Source of the DNA: Grimontia hollisae CIP 101886
Lineage (GTDB): Bacteria; Pseudomonadota; Gammaproteobacteria; Enterobacterales; Vibrionaceae
Length of the DNA stretch: 64,000 bases
Direction of reading: 5' to 3'
Assembly: GCF_000176515.1 (NCBI RefSeq)
Contig: NZ_ADAQ01000010.1
Span: forward strand, 277,280 to 341,279
Each line of letters begins with the position of its first letter. The first letter of the stretch is position 1. Of the stretch, positions 9,353 to 18,981 are shown piece by piece. The notes beneath the pieces were generated by a model. The model worked only from the letters and a program-made list of their open reading frames with translations, was not told the DNA's origin and did no database searches. The translations under genes were made by a program, and so were the position numbers.

Positions 9353-10564
9353 CTACAGGTTCTTAACCAGTTCCATCGCCTGCGATACGATAACGAACTC
9401 TTCGTTGGTTGGCACAACCATCGCCACTGCGCCCAGCAGATCTGATTTACCAATAATGCCGCCTTTACCAAAACGCGCAGCTTCGTTACCCGCTTCATCT
9501 TCCACAAAACCAAGCAGTTTGAGGTTTTTCAGGATCTCGCGACGGATTGGCAGTGAGTTTTCACCGATGCCACCGGTAAAGATAATTGCATCCAGCTTGT
9601 CCAGCGGGATCATGTAAGAACCGATGTACTTCGCCACACGGTAAGTAAAGACTTCAAACGCCAGCTTCGCACCTTCGTGGCCGTTATCCATCGCTTCCAG
9701 AATACCGCGCGCATCTGAGGTCAGACCCGATACACCAAGGAAACCGGATTTCTTGTTCAGGGTTTCGAATACACGCTCCTGACTCCAGCCTTTTTTCAGT
9801 AGGAATTCAATGATGCCGGGGTCAAGGTCACCGGAGCGTGTGCCCATCATCAAGCCAGCCAGTGGTGTAAAGCCCATGGAAGTATCAACAGACTTGCCAT
9901 TGCGAACCGCACACACTGATGCGCCGTTCCCCAGGTGGACCGAAATGAAGTTTGTTTCTTCAATATTCTTGCCCAACTGTTTAGCCGCTTCACGAGTAAC
10001 GTAGAAGTGACTGGTACCGTGGAAGCCGTATCGGCGAATACCGTATTCTTTATAAAGCTCGTTGGCGATAGCACCGGTAAACGCTTTTTTAGGCATAGTT
10101 TGGTGGAATGCGGTGTCAAATACCGCAACTTGTGGCAGCCCTTTAAAGGCTTTCATTGCAGCGCGGATACCCATGACGTTTGCCGGGTTGTGCAGTGGCG
10201 CCAACTCGCTCAGCGCTTCAATATCACGAACCACGTCTTCATTGAGCAGGGTTGCCTCGGCAAACTTCTCACCGCCATGTACCACACGGTGACCAATCGC
10301 GATCAGGCGATCGCCGATATCCATGCTCTCGACTAACTCAACGATAATCGCAACCGCTTTCTCGTGATGATTGCCACCTTGCTCAAGCATGGTTTCTTGC
10401 TTGTCCTGACCTTCGCGTTTCCAGCTAATACGCGCATCATCAAGACCGAAGCATTCACCTAAACCGGAAAGGATTGCTTCGCCGGTTTGTGCATCTATCA
10501 ATGCGAATTTAAGAGAGGAACTGCCTGCGTTAAGGACAAGTACGAGTGAATTGTTCATGAACAA
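9353..10564 (-). CDS. ackA: Acetate kinase (solitary second copy type)
   Basis: Interconverts acetate plus ATP with acetyl phosphate plus ADP in the cytoplasm. The 403-aa protein shows the acetate/propionate kinase signatures LVLNAGSSSLKFALID at the N-terminus, GHRVVHGGEKF near residue 107, the catalytic-loop text RRYGFHGTSHFYV, and the FTGGIGENS ATP-binding motif near residue 330. No pta gene is adjacent on either side, unlike the usual ackA-pta operon. It resembles the second acetate kinase known in vibrios. It has its own terminator and about 200 bp of upstream DNA. Confidence 0.96.
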   Translation of the reverse strand: MFMNNSLVLVLNAGSSSLKFALIDAQTGEAILSGLGECFGLDDARISWKREGQDKQETMLEQGGNHHEKAVAIIVELVESMDIGDRLIAIGHRVVHGGEKFAEATLLNEDVVRDIEALSELAPLHNPANVMGIRAAMKAFKGLPQVAVFDTAFHQTMPKKAFTGAIANELYKEYGIRRYGFHGTSHFYVTREAAKQLGKNIEETNFISVHLGNGASVCAVRNGKSVDTSMGFTPLAGLMMGTRSGDLDPGIIEFLLKKGWSQERVFETLNKKSGFLGVSGLTSDARGILEAMDNGHEGAKLAFEVFTYRVAKYIGSYMIPLDKLDAIIFTGGIGENSLPIRREILKNLKLLGFVEDEAGNEAARFGKGGIIGKSDLLGAVAMVVPTNEEFVIVSQAMELVKNL

Positions 10565-10718
10565 ATCTCATTGGCAAAATAAATGAATTTCGATATCGAA
10601 CCCTCATTATTAAATTAATTTTGAACAATTCAACTTATATTTTAACGATTGGTGCTTTTCTTGACTTTTACTGCGTCAGATCAAGAATCCCCCCCAGAAG
10701 ATACCCCTATACGAAAGC

Positions 10719-10746
10719 AAAAAGACGCTTCAATGAGCGTCTTTTT
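10719..10746 (-). terminator. Intrinsic terminator after the TetR-type gene
   Basis: The stem AAAAAGACGCT/AGCGTCTTTTT with a 6-nt loop lies 19 bp beyond the TetR-type stop. Because the stem ends in A and T runs it can work on both strands. The remaining intergenic DNA up to ackA (10565-10718) is AT-rich and should hold the ackA promoter. Confidence 0.85.
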
Positions 10747-10764
10747 AAGCGTTTTGGATGCTCT

Positions 10765-11226
10765 CTAAGCCATTGTCAACAGCGACTTACCAACCAGCCA
10801 TTCAAGGTCTTTTTCAAACTCTTCGCCATACCGGTTACAACAGACATCATACAGCTTGCGGCTGGCATGGCTGGTAAATTCCACCGCATTCTCTGATGAA
10901 ACAGTATGGAGAAAAAATAGGCGGAGAACCGCGATAAAACGGTTGTCGGAACGAAGCGCATTTAACCAGCTATCAATAAAAGAACGTTTATCTCCCTCAA
11001 GATCCAGCCTGTCAATCAGGATACCCAACAACCTGTCATCGAGCCTTGTGATAAAGTCGGTTTTCTTTGGAAAGTGGTGGCTAATGCCGGTTCTGGATAT
11101 GCCTGTTTGCTGGCTCAACGTGGTGTAAGACATCTTGTCGTATCCCAGCGTGACCAACTGATCAACCACCGCATCCAGAATTAACCTGATGGTAACTTCT
11201 GTATCTTCTTTACTTCTCTTTGGCAT
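10765..11226 (-). CDS. TetR/AcrR-family transcriptional regulator
   Basis: A 153-aa DNA-binding protein starting MPKRSKEDTE. An upstream in-frame ATG at 11268 would add 14 residues, but the shorter form has the usual TetR N-terminus. The N-terminal HTH is visible as YTTLSQQTGISRTGISHHFP. The C-terminal ligand domain is short and of no recognised type. It is divergent from the acyl-CoA ligase gene, 457 bp away, so fatty-acid-responsive control of that gene is a reasonable guess. It could also act on ackA, which lies downstream on the same strand behind a terminator. No symbol is assigned. Confidence 0.85.
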   Translation of the reverse strand: MPKRSKEDTEVTIRLILDAVVDQLVTLGYDKMSYTTLSQQTGISRTGISHHFPKKTDFITRLDDRLLGILIDRLDLEGDKRSFIDSWLNALRSDNRFIAVLRLFFLHTVSSENAVEFTSHASRKLYDVCCNRYGEEFEKDLEWLVGKSLLTMA

Positions 11227-11683
11227 AGCTATATCCCTGTTTTTTTGGGCTTCCATGAGCTTTAGCAATCAAGACATCACTACTATCGCAGTAAACGCTG
11301 TTTTTGGTCTGTATTTCACGTACGTAGAACTTGATCAGGTGAATAATAAAAGGGTTTACCGACTGCCAACCCTTAACGCAAGTTGTCTTAAAGATAGTAC
11401 ATTTGAACATAATGTGAGCTATCTAGATGTAAAAAATAAGACGCGGAAACAGCCTTGTATTTGCAGAAGTCATACGTATTGCCAGGCTATAACATACTGA
11501 AAGAAAAATACTATTCTCAGCACCGACAATGTAATGCCGTAAGTGACAGCGTTACTTACATCAAAATTTGAACAAGCGTTTGAATGAATCGCTTGACCTG
11601 CACACCACTCGACACATAATTTAACAATCAAGCAACACAAAATTAAAACAACTCTTTTTCCCTACTTTTATACGGGGTCCTTT
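11227..11683. other. Divergent intergenic region, TetR-type gene / acyl-CoA ligase
   Basis: This 457-bp AT-rich stretch contains no convincing gene; the short readings across it lack a supported start and family features. It should carry both divergent promoters. I did not find a long palindrome that would mark the TetR operator. Confidence 0.5.
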
Positions 11684-13330
11684 ATGGCTCAACCAAAACC
11701 CTATCTACAAATGCTGCGCTGGGCGGAAGAACGTCCCAACGAGGTATTCCTTCGCCAAATCATCAACCGACAGTTCAACGACTTTACCTACTCAGATGTT
11801 GTTGATCAGGCATTGCGCATCGTCTCCGCACTGCGTGACATGGGGCTGGAGCCGGGTGATCGCGTTGCCCTTATATCCAAAAACTGTGCGGAATGGTTCA
11901 CTGCCGATCTGGCCATGATGCTCGGAAGCTATATCAGTGTGCCGATTTTCCCTACTGCGGGCGCGGAAACCATTTCCCACGTTATCGATCACAGTGAATC
12001 AAAAGCCCTGTTCGTCGGTAAACTGGATGACACAAAAGCGCTGAAAGGATCACTCAGCAAACGGGCTGACATTCCGACCATTGCATTTCCCTACCCGACC
12101 ATCAATTGTGGCTATGACTGGAATGATTTGGTTGCCCAAAACGAAAGAGCAGAAGTAAGGCCTGAGCACCAGGATGACGACTTAATGTCTATCGTTTACA
12201 CCTCGGGTACTTCAGGTTTACCCAAAGGTGCCATGCTGACCTACGGCGCCCACGCCTGGTCTGCACAACAACTGATAAACCACATTGGTATGCGTGAAGG
12301 CGAACGACTGTTCTCTTATCTGCCCCTTGCGCACATTACTGAGCGTGTTTACATCATGGCGACAGCGATGAATGCCGGAATCTGCACCGCATTTCCAGAG
12401 TCTCTCGATACTTTTATTGAAGACGTTAAAATGCACCGCCCTACCCTGTTTATCTCTGTTCCCCGCTTGTGGACACTGTTCCAGCAACGCATTCAGGAAA
12501 AACTGCCCGAAGGCAAACTTAATCTACTGCTGAAGCTGCCCATCATCTCGGGTTTGGTCAAAAAGAAAATCGCCCTGAATCTCGGGTTGGATCAGGCACG
12601 TGTATTGGGTTGTGGTTCAGCCCCCGTCTCAGCAGCACTGCTTCGCTGGTATGAAAAACTTGGCTTGAACATTACCGAAGCCTGGGGCATGACCGAATCC
12701 TACGCATACAGCACACTGAATTACCCATTCCGCGAAGACAAAATTGGATCCGTCGGAAATGCAGGCCCCGGTGTAGAAATCAAAACAGCGGAAGATGAAG
12801 AAATCCTGGTACGCAGCAAAGGCCTGTTCACCGGTTATTACAAAAACCCGGAGGCCACGGCTGAAACCATCATAGACGGCTGGCTCCACACCGGTGATAT
12901 CGGCTTTCTGGACAGCGACGGTTTTCTGACCATTCAAGGGCGAAAAAATGACACCTTTAAAACCGCAAAAGGCAAGTTTGTTGCCCCGGTTCCGATTGAG
13001 AAACGCCTGTTTGAGCTGAGTAACGTCGAAATGATGTGTCTGGTGGGTTCAGGTATGCCGGGCCCGATCCTGCTGGCATTGCCCCATCATTTCCCAAACT
13101 TTGACCGCAAACGTTATGAGCGTCGTGTTAAACATGTGATAGAAACTATCAACAGTGAACTCGAATCACACGCGAAAATCCGTGGCGTTTTAATGATCAA
13201 AGAACCTTGGAGCATTGAGAATGGCATGTTGACGCCGACACTGAAAATCAAGCGTCACCTGCTTGAAAAGAAGTATCACGATATCGGTGCAAACTGGCCA
13301 TCTAACACATTAGTTCAGTGGGAAGAGTAA
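11684..13330 (+). CDS. AMP-binding long-chain acyl-CoA ligase
   Basis: ATP-dependent ligase of the ANL superfamily, probably activating long-chain fatty acids to CoA thioesters. The 548-aa protein shows the P-loop motif IVYTSGTSGLPKGAML near residue 170, the adenylate motif EAWGMTESYA near residue 330, and the hinge/GRKNDTFKTAKGKFVAP segment near residue 425 with the usual catalytic lysine replaced or shifted as in other members of this bacterial group. No signal peptide or strong membrane helix is seen. It differs from E. coli FadD in length and N-terminus, so I give no symbol. It is transcribed away from the TetR-type gene and followed by a yfcZ-like gene. Confidence 0.9.
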   Translation: MAQPKPYLQMLRWAEERPNEVFLRQIINRQFNDFTYSDVVDQALRIVSALRDMGLEPGDRVALISKNCAEWFTADLAMMLGSYISVPIFPTAGAETISHVIDHSESKALFVGKLDDTKALKGSLSKRADIPTIAFPYPTINCGYDWNDLVAQNERAEVRPEHQDDDLMSIVYTSGTSGLPKGAMLTYGAHAWSAQQLINHIGMREGERLFSYLPLAHITERVYIMATAMNAGICTAFPESLDTFIEDVKMHRPTLFISVPRLWTLFQQRIQEKLPEGKLNLLLKLPIISGLVKKKIALNLGLDQARVLGCGSAPVSAALLRWYEKLGLNITEAWGMTESYAYSTLNYPFREDKIGSVGNAGPGVEIKTAEDEEILVRSKGLFTGYYKNPEATAETIIDGWLHTGDIGFLDSDGFLTIQGRKNDTFKTAKGKFVAPVPIEKRLFELSNVEMMCLVGSGMPGPILLALPHHFPNFDRKRYERRVKHVIETINSELESHAKIRGVLMIKEPWSIENGMLTPTLKIKRHLLEKKYHDIGANWPSNTLVQWEE

Positions 13331-13453
13331 GACCCACTCACTGGGTTAAAAATCCCTACAGACATAAAGCTTATGTGTAGTAATATTGCTTAAGTATCAA
13401 CTTACCGGAGCCATACCAGAGTTGGTTTGCCCCGGCAAATGAGAGAAAAAGTG

Positions 13454-13744
13454 ATGAGCCAAGAAGACTATCAAGTATGCGATGCATGTGGCGTAACCGC
13501 AGAAGTGGGCTTTATTATCGGTGAAGGTGACGAAGTGGCAGAAGTTGAAATTTTCGCTGAAGACAAAGCGTCAGCAGTTGCTGAATTTCAACGTTATCTT
13601 GATCTAGCCAAGCAGGTGAATGAAAACGTTATTCACGATCTTAACGAAAATGCTGAACTTTCCCTTAACCCGCTGACGGTAAAACTTAAGTTTGAATGTA
13701 GTGCAGAAAAACTGATTTTTGAATTACGCAGCCGCTCGCTCTGA
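13454..13744 (+). CDS. YfcZ/YiiS-family (DUF406) protein
   Basis: A small cytoplasmic protein of unknown function. The 96-aa reading from ATG 13454 (MSQEDYQVCDACG) matches the YfcZ/YiiS family, with its N-terminal CxxCG and acidic beta-rich body. An in-frame upstream ATG at 13427 would add nine residues without a better ribosome site. In E. coli yfcZ neighbours the fatty-acid transporter gene fadL. Here it follows an acyl-CoA ligase by 123 bp, so the lipid-related association is kept although the function is not known. Confidence 0.85.
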   Translation: MSQEDYQVCDACGVTAEVGFIIGEGDEVAEVEIFAEDKASAVAEFQRYLDLAKQVNENVIHDLNENAELSLNPLTVKLKFECSAEKLIFELRSRSL

Positions 13745-13765
13745 TTGAGTTCACACCAAAACGTG

Positions 13766-13792
13766 ACGCCGCATTTCAACGCGGCGTTTTTT
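13766..13792 (+). terminator. Intrinsic terminator after the yfcZ-like gene
   Basis: The stem ACGCCGC/GCGGCGT with an 8-nt loop is followed by TTTTTT. Its T-tract overlaps the 3' end of the convergent sensor-kinase gene. Confidence 0.88.
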
Positions 13793-16700
13793 ATGCTCTT
13801 AAAAAAGTGCCGGAGGTTTCATCCACTTCACCTGTCCCTAACGACGTAATCACTGCCTGCAGTTTTGCCGCCGCCGCTTCGTATTCAAATTTGCGGATAG
13901 CCTCTTCTACGGCAGATAAATCAACCTCCATACCCTTGGCGTTTTCCTGGATTCCAGTAATAAAATCGACAGCCTGAGTATCAAAATTATCCAGTAAAAT
14001 CTTCAATTGCTCGAGTTCAATACAGAATTCTTTGGGCGTATATCCAGTAAACGCCATCATATCAGGGACATCTTTTTCTTTTTTTTCAACGGGGATATAA
14101 CCCTGAATTTCCCTTAGACACTGCTCAATCTTGTCAATCAGTGTGGCTTCAATCTTTATCTTCGAACCCGCTTGATCTTCAAGGTTACCCGCTAACACCG
14201 CGAGCCCTTTCGCAGCAACATTCGCCGCTGCACCTTTCAGTGAGTGGGCAAACAACTCAACTTCTTGTCGGTTTTCATCAAGCACGTCTTTTCGGATTTT
14301 ATCAATGCCTGCCAGCTTAGCCTGAGTGAACGCAGAGATCACTTTCCAATACGCATCCTCATTTCCCCCAATCCTGCGGATACCTTCTGCAGCATCTAAC
14401 ACCAAGGGATCAATATCATCCAGATAAGACGTGTCAGTAGATGCTTCATCTTGTTGCTCACTCAGCGAATCGAATGACCTTACGTCTTGTTCAGACATGG
14501 ATATCCATGTCTGAATGGCGTTAATAAGTTCTTCTATGTCGATGGGCTTTGAAACATGATCGTTCATCCCCGCCGCCTTACATTGCTTGATATCCCTTTC
14601 CATGGCATTCGCCGTCATGGCAACAATGGGAAGGCCTGCCAGTGCTTCAATCTCGCGGATTTTACGGGTCGCAGTTAATCCATCCATCACCGGCATTTGC
14701 ATATCCATCAGAACAATATCGAAATGCTCTTTCTGCACTCTATCCAGCGCTACCTGACCATTGTCTGCCACTTCGATAGTAGGGTTAAACTGCTCCAGAA
14801 TGCCCTTTGCGACTTCTTGGTTGATCATGTTGTCCTCAACAAGAAGTATTTTTATTCCAGTTAAATCAACATGTTGTGTTTTTATTGTTTCTGCTTCACG
14901 GCTGTTGGCGCGTTTCATTTCCAATTGGCCAAACGCCTCCATCAGTGCATCAAACAGCGAAGATGGGTTAATTGGCTTGACCAAGGATGCATCAAAAACG
15001 TTTTGCACCTCTTCATTGATAAGCCCAGAATTTTCACCGTAGGCACTGGCCAGAATCACTTTCGGCATTTTGTTGAGTGATAACTCACGAATTTTCACTG
15101 TCGCTTCATCACCATTAATGCCGGGCATCTTCCAATCCATGACCACTACATCAAAGCCATCATTGCTCAGGTCAGCCGACTCAACCTCATACACGGCTTC
15201 TTCACCATTAGAGACAGCAGCAACTCGCAGATCCAGGTTATCCAATAATGCATACATAATGTCGCGTGAAGCCTGGTTATCATCCACCACCAGCACACGT
15301 TTGTCGTTGAGAATGGTGGTTTTGGCGATCTGCTCTTTGATGCTGGAATTACTGCGGCCACAACGAATAGTGAAAGAAAATGTTGAACCTTTACCTGGTT
15401 GGCTCTCTACCCAAATACGGCCTCCCATTAGCTCGACAAAACTCTTCGAAATGGTCAAACCAAGGCCGGTACCACCATATTTTCGGGTGATCGATCCATC
15501 TGCCTGAGAAAACGATTGAAAAAGGCGTCCCAGCTGTTCTTCATTCATACCAATACCGGTATCTTCAATATCAAACTGGATCTCGATGATTTCATTCACA
15601 TCTGTGACTTTGCGGGCGCGGATAATAATTTCGCCCGATTCGGTAAATTTCACCGAGTTACCGGTCAGGTTGATAATGATTTGCCCAAGGCGCAACGGGT
15701 CACCGACCAGATCGTCTGGCAAGTTCGGATCGATATCAAAAATCAGCTCCAGCTCTTTCTCTTTGGCTTTCACTGAAATGATATTGCTGATGTTGTCCAA
15801 TACTTCACTGAAACGGAAATCAACATGCTCGACTGATAGTTTACCGGCCTCAATTTTTGAGAAGTCCAAAATGTCATTGATGATACCCAGCAAGGATTTT
15901 CCGGCTTTTTCAATATTTCCGACATAATTACGCTGTTTATCATTTAGGTCAGTCAGCAAAGCCAGGTGCGACATCCCGAGGATCGCGTTCATTGGCGTTC
16001 GGATTTCGTGACTCATATTGGCCAGGAATTCACCTTTGGCTTTGCTCGCTTCCGTGGCCTGATCTTTCGCCGCAATCAAATCAGACTCGAGACGTTTCTG
16101 TTTGGTGACATCCACAAACAGGCCAACAATACCCATAGGATCACCGTCAGTGCCGTAATAGGTAGCCTCATACACATTCAGGATCCTCACGTCACCATGG
16201 CTGTTTGCCAGTTCAATGTTATAGACGGTTGAACCTGGGTTTTCAAAAAGTTCTCGCTCTTTTTCTGTGAACATGTTTGCGACATCTTTAGCAAACAGCT
16301 CTAACGGTGTTTTATCTACAACATCGATATAGAAAAGGCCAAGGAAGTCAGTAAACGCATCGTTGACACCAATATAAGCTCCCTGAGTGTCACGAAAGTA
16401 AGTGGGGTTGGGAATGGCATTGATAATTTGCTGGTTGAGCTTAAGCTGCTCTGAAATACGCTGCTCAGCCTCCATTTGCATCTCAGCATTGAGCGTGAGT
16501 TGAATCCCTACTGCCAAGTCCTCTTGCATTTCTGAAAGCCAATCCATTTCTTTATCAGAGAGAAGCCGCACAGCTCCAACCTCCAACACCCCCACCATTT
16601 CGTTATTGACCATCAGGGGAATAAAATACATCTCTGATAATGACAGTTGTCCCACCGGTAAAGTGAGTGTGAAGTGACCTTTATCATTGCGGATCCGGAG

Positions 16701-17855
16701 AAATTGTCTTGTTGTAAGAATGGTGCGGTGGAATGAAACCGTATCTTTGTCCATGGCGTCTGATTTTTCATCAACACCCACTCCCCCTACCAGTGTCATT
16801 GTCCTTCCACGTACGACATAAAGCGCCACGTAAGGCAGCTCCAACCCTTTTGAGAGAAAATTGGTGACCAGATCGCCCAACTCGTCCATTCCTGAACAAC
16901 CGCGGATCAAGTCAGCAAAGGCTTTTACCTGGCGACCAAGCTCGAAACGTTCAGCAATCTCACGCAACACTTCATTTTGTGCCTGAGCGAGATCTTTCAA
17001 TTCCCCCTGGTTATCAACATCGAGCTTAAATTCAAATTCTTTATCACGCACTTTACTGACGATAGTGCTGCGAATATTATCGAGAGGCTTAAGAAACCGA
17101 AACCAAAGCAGAACGGTTGTTGATATGACGGCGATCAACAGCATAAACGCCATTGAGATCACAATGCCATCCATATTGGCCCGTTCTTGCTGCAGTTGCT
17201 GAAGCTTTTGGTTAGTTGACTTTTCAATGGCTTCATAGAAAGCACCTACAGGCCCCATAATCTTGCTTCGCGCATGCAAGTAGTCGGCACCAAACAACAT
17301 GTCCTGAGCCAGTTCAGGATCAGGGATCACACGTTCAATACCCCGAGCAGTACGTTTACGGCCTTGGATCAAATCCATCGCCACCTGTTCAATACCAATC
17401 AAATCCTGAGAGCGAGACAGCGCCTGGGTTAGAAAAGACATGTGCGCTTCACTGATCCCTGCGCTCCTTAAGCGCGCGAGCAATGAAGGGTAATTAGGCC
17501 GGATTGGGATCTCTGGTTGTTCGATGATGACATTTGGATCTGACAATTGATTCCAATAATCAAAGTTATAGTTGTTCGGTAAAGGCAGTTGCCCGTCACG
17601 AACTGCTTTCACCTGCTCGAACAGAAAACGCCATTTATTGCTAGAAGTCACTGCGTAAATGCGGGCAAAACGAGTTAAGAGATCAGAGCTCTGCTTCAAC
17701 TCCATCGCAAGATGGTATTGCTGGTAACGTTGTTCATAAATGGCATCGATTTGAGTGCTCAGGGTATCAGAGCGAAAATGCGCGAAGATAATTGCAATAC
17801 CGAGAACAAGGTTTAAGCCCATCAACGCAAAAAAGATGTGGCGTATCGATCTCAT
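13791..17855 (-). CDS. Large hybrid sensor histidine kinase (HAMP-GAF-PAS-HisKA-HATPase-REC-REC-Hpt)
   Basis: Inner-membrane phosphorelay sensor of 1354 aa. I chose ATG 17855 (MRSIRHIFF) because GGAGAC precedes it; an upstream ATG at 17885 adds ten residues. The order is: TM helix (7-27), periplasmic domain of about 200 residues with long helices, TM helix (about 230-253), HAMP-like linker, GAF-like domain (about 310-450), PAS domain (about 480-585), HisKA with phospho-His616 in NMSHEIRTPMNAIL, HATPase with DTGIGM and GGTGLGL, REC1 (VVMDWKMPG), REC2 (LMDMQMPVMDG), and an Hpt domain with AHSLKGAAANV. All relay residues appear intact. No response regulator is adjacent, so its output and ligand are unknown. 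Confidence 0.93.
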   Translation of the reverse strand: MRSIRHIFFALMGLNLVLGIAIIFAHFRSDTLSTQIDAIYEQRYQQYHLAMELKQSSDLLTRFARIYAVTSSNKWRFLFEQVKAVRDGQLPLPNNYNFDYWNQLSDPNVIIEQPEIPIRPNYPSLLARLRSAGISEAHMSFLTQALSRSQDLIGIEQVAMDLIQGRKRTARGIERVIPDPELAQDMLFGADYLHARSKIMGPVGAFYEAIEKSTNQKLQQLQQERANMDGIVISMAFMLLIAVISTTVLLWFRFLKPLDNIRSTIVSKVRDKEFEFKLDVDNQGELKDLAQAQNEVLREIAERFELGRQVKAFADLIRGCSGMDELGDLVTNFLSKGLELPYVALYVVRGRTMTLVGGVGVDEKSDAMDKDTVSFHRTILTTRQFLRIRNDKGHFTLTLPVGQLSLSEMYFIPLMVNNEMVGVLEVGAVRLLSDKEMDWLSEMQEDLAVGIQLTLNAEMQMEAEQRISEQLKLNQQIINAIPNPTYFRDTQGAYIGVNDAFTDFLGLFYIDVVDKTPLELFAKDVANMFTEKERELFENPGSTVYNIELANSHGDVRILNVYEATYYGTDGDPMGIVGLFVDVTKQKRLESDLIAAKDQATEASKAKGEFLANMSHEIRTPMNAILGMSHLALLTDLNDKQRNYVGNIEKAGKSLLGIINDILDFSKIEAGKLSVEHVDFRFSEVLDNISNIISVKAKEKELELIFDIDPNLPDDLVGDPLRLGQIIINLTGNSVKFTESGEIIIRARKVTDVNEIIEIQFDIEDTGIGMNEEQLGRLFQSFSQADGSITRKYGGTGLGLTISKSFVELMGGRIWVESQPGKGSTFSFTIRCGRSNSSIKEQIAKTTILNDKRVLVVDDNQASRDIMYALLDNLDLRVAAVSNGEEAVYEVESADLSNDGFDVVVMDWKMPGINGDEATVKIRELSLNKMPKVILASAYGENSGLINEEVQNVFDASLVKPINPSSLFDALMEAFGQLEMKRANSREAETIKTQHVDLTGIKILLVEDNMINQEVAKGILEQFNPTIEVADNGQVALDRVQKEHFDIVLMDMQMPVMDGLTATRKIREIEALAGLPIVAMTANAMERDIKQCKAAGMNDHVSKPIDIEELINAIQTWISMSEQDVRSFDSLSEQQDEASTDTSYLDDIDPLVLDAAEGIRRIGGNEDAYWKVISAFTQAKLAGIDKIRKDVLDENRQEVELFAHSLKGAAANVAAKGLAVLAGNLEDQAGSKIKIEATLIDKIEQCLREIQGYIPVEKKEKDVPDMMAFTGYTPKEFCIELEQLKILLDNFDTQAVDFITGIQENAKGMEVDLSAVEEAIRKFEYEAAAAKLQAVITSLGTGEVDETSGTFLRA

Positions 17856-18020
17856 TTTGTCTCCAAATTCTCTAAATGGTGACACTCCTATTAAATAAGC
17901 GTAGACGGCGAGTTGGACGAGATAAAGGCGGAACAGGTAAAACTTGTTTGCACTTATTGACTTATCACAAAATCACCAAGCAACATTCGGAAACACCCAA
18001 AATCGCCAACCCCATAACGA

Positions 18021-18048
18021 AAAACCCAGCGCTGTCTGGCTGGGTTTT
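18021..18048. terminator. Bidirectional terminator near the J-domain gene
   Basis: The stem AAAACCCAGC/GCTGGGTTTT (18021-18030 with 18039-18048) has A and T runs at its ends. It lies 23 bp after the stop of the J-domain gene on the minus strand and before the kinase start. Confidence 0.85.
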
Positions 18049-18070
18049 CAAGTGTCTTTCATGGAGAGTT

Positions 18071-18679
18071 TCATAGCCTCAGGCTTTGCCATGCCTCACA
18101 CATGGTGCGGAAGGTAGCGGCATCCCCTTCTGGTCTGTCTGGGTGCCATTTGAGCGCCATTTTCCGCCACTGGCGACGGATATCTGTCTCGGACGCATGT
18201 TCGGAAAGCCCCAGCGCAGCCAGCGCATTTCTGCGCTCTACGGTTGCTTCAGCGCAATGGCCAACATGCTGCTGGTATCGCTTCCAGAAAGAGCTGAGCA
18301 ATTCCCGGACATCTTCCAGCTGCGCGTCGTAATTTGTCCAGTCCATGTAGTATTCACGCAGCGGGTCGTCGCGATCGACCTCATGTTGAACAAATCCGGT
18401 GCCAGCTCCGCGCCACATGAGGCGGATGTCCATCGACTCTACCTGCAGCCACTGTTGGGGTAGCAGCATTTCCTGCAATTGGTAAAGCGCGTTCATGATA
18501 AGGAAGTTACGCTTGAACAAGTCCAGTTGGGGGTTGTCATCAAGGTGGTCCATGATGGTATTTTTCTGGAGTTCTGCCATCAGGTAGTGCACTTTCCAAC
18601 TCTGGTTGGAGGCTTCAAGTACACTCAATATTGGCCAGATCAGGGGGTTATCAATATCATCCCGTTGTTCAGCAAGCAT
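18071..18679 (-). CDS. J-domain (DnaJ-related) protein
   Basis: A 202-aa cytoplasmic protein with an N-terminal DnaJ-related domain of unknown role and a C-terminal J domain. The J domain is visible over about residues 150-200, with RRQWRKMALKWHPDRPEGD carrying the HPD tripeptide that stimulates Hsp70 ATPase. The J domain is at the C-terminus, unlike in DnaJ and CbpA, and there is no zinc-finger or G/F region. This makes it a specialised DnaK co-chaperone. The client is unknown. The gene stands alone, with a terminator and a large nested inverted repeat upstream. Confidence 0.88.
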   Translation of the reverse strand: MLAEQRDDIDNPLIWPILSVLEASNQSWKVHYLMAELQKNTIMDHLDDNPQLDLFKRNFLIMNALYQLQEMLLPQQWLQVESMDIRLMWRGAGTGFVQHEVDRDDPLREYYMDWTNYDAQLEDVRELLSSFWKRYQQHVGHCAEATVERRNALAALGLSEHASETDIRRQWRKMALKWHPDRPEGDAATFRTMCEAWQSLRL

Positions 18680-18735
18680 ACCACTTCATCTCCTATCGGC
18701 GTCATGCCGTACATATAAGACATTAATCCATAATT

Positions 18736-18780
18736 CCGTGAATCGCCTGCTTAATTAAGCAGTTCATTCGGATTTCACGG
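18736..18780. repeat. Nested inverted repeats upstream of the J-domain gene
   Basis: The outer arms CCGTGAA (18736-18742) and TTCACGG (18774-18780) enclose a perfect 16-bp palindrome CTGCTTAATTAAGCAG (18747-18762). It lies 57 bp upstream of the start codon of the J-domain gene. A direct repeat ACATCCTTACT also occurs at 18808-18818 and 18888-18898, exactly 80 bp apart. Regulatory function is possible but unproven. Confidence 0.6.
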
Positions 18781-18932
18781 TCTCTTGCTTCCTGTGCCAA
18801 AGAAATAACATCCTTACTGATAGAAAGCTCACTTTATGTACTGAGCATATCTGATGCCAGTTTTGAAACTTTCTGCAAAATATTTCGACATCCTTACTAT
18901 CATCCATTCCAGCTTACTGACAGATAAAAGAA

Positions 18933-18959
18933 AAAGGCCGATGTATGACACCGGCCTTT
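18933..18959 (-). terminator. Intrinsic terminator of gcvT
   Basis: The stem AAAGGCCG/CGGCCTTT with an 11-nt loop lies 23 bp after the gcvT stop. On the minus strand it is followed by TTTTCTTTTATC. Confidence 0.85.
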
Positions 18960-18981
18960 GGATTGAAATGTAACGTAGCCG

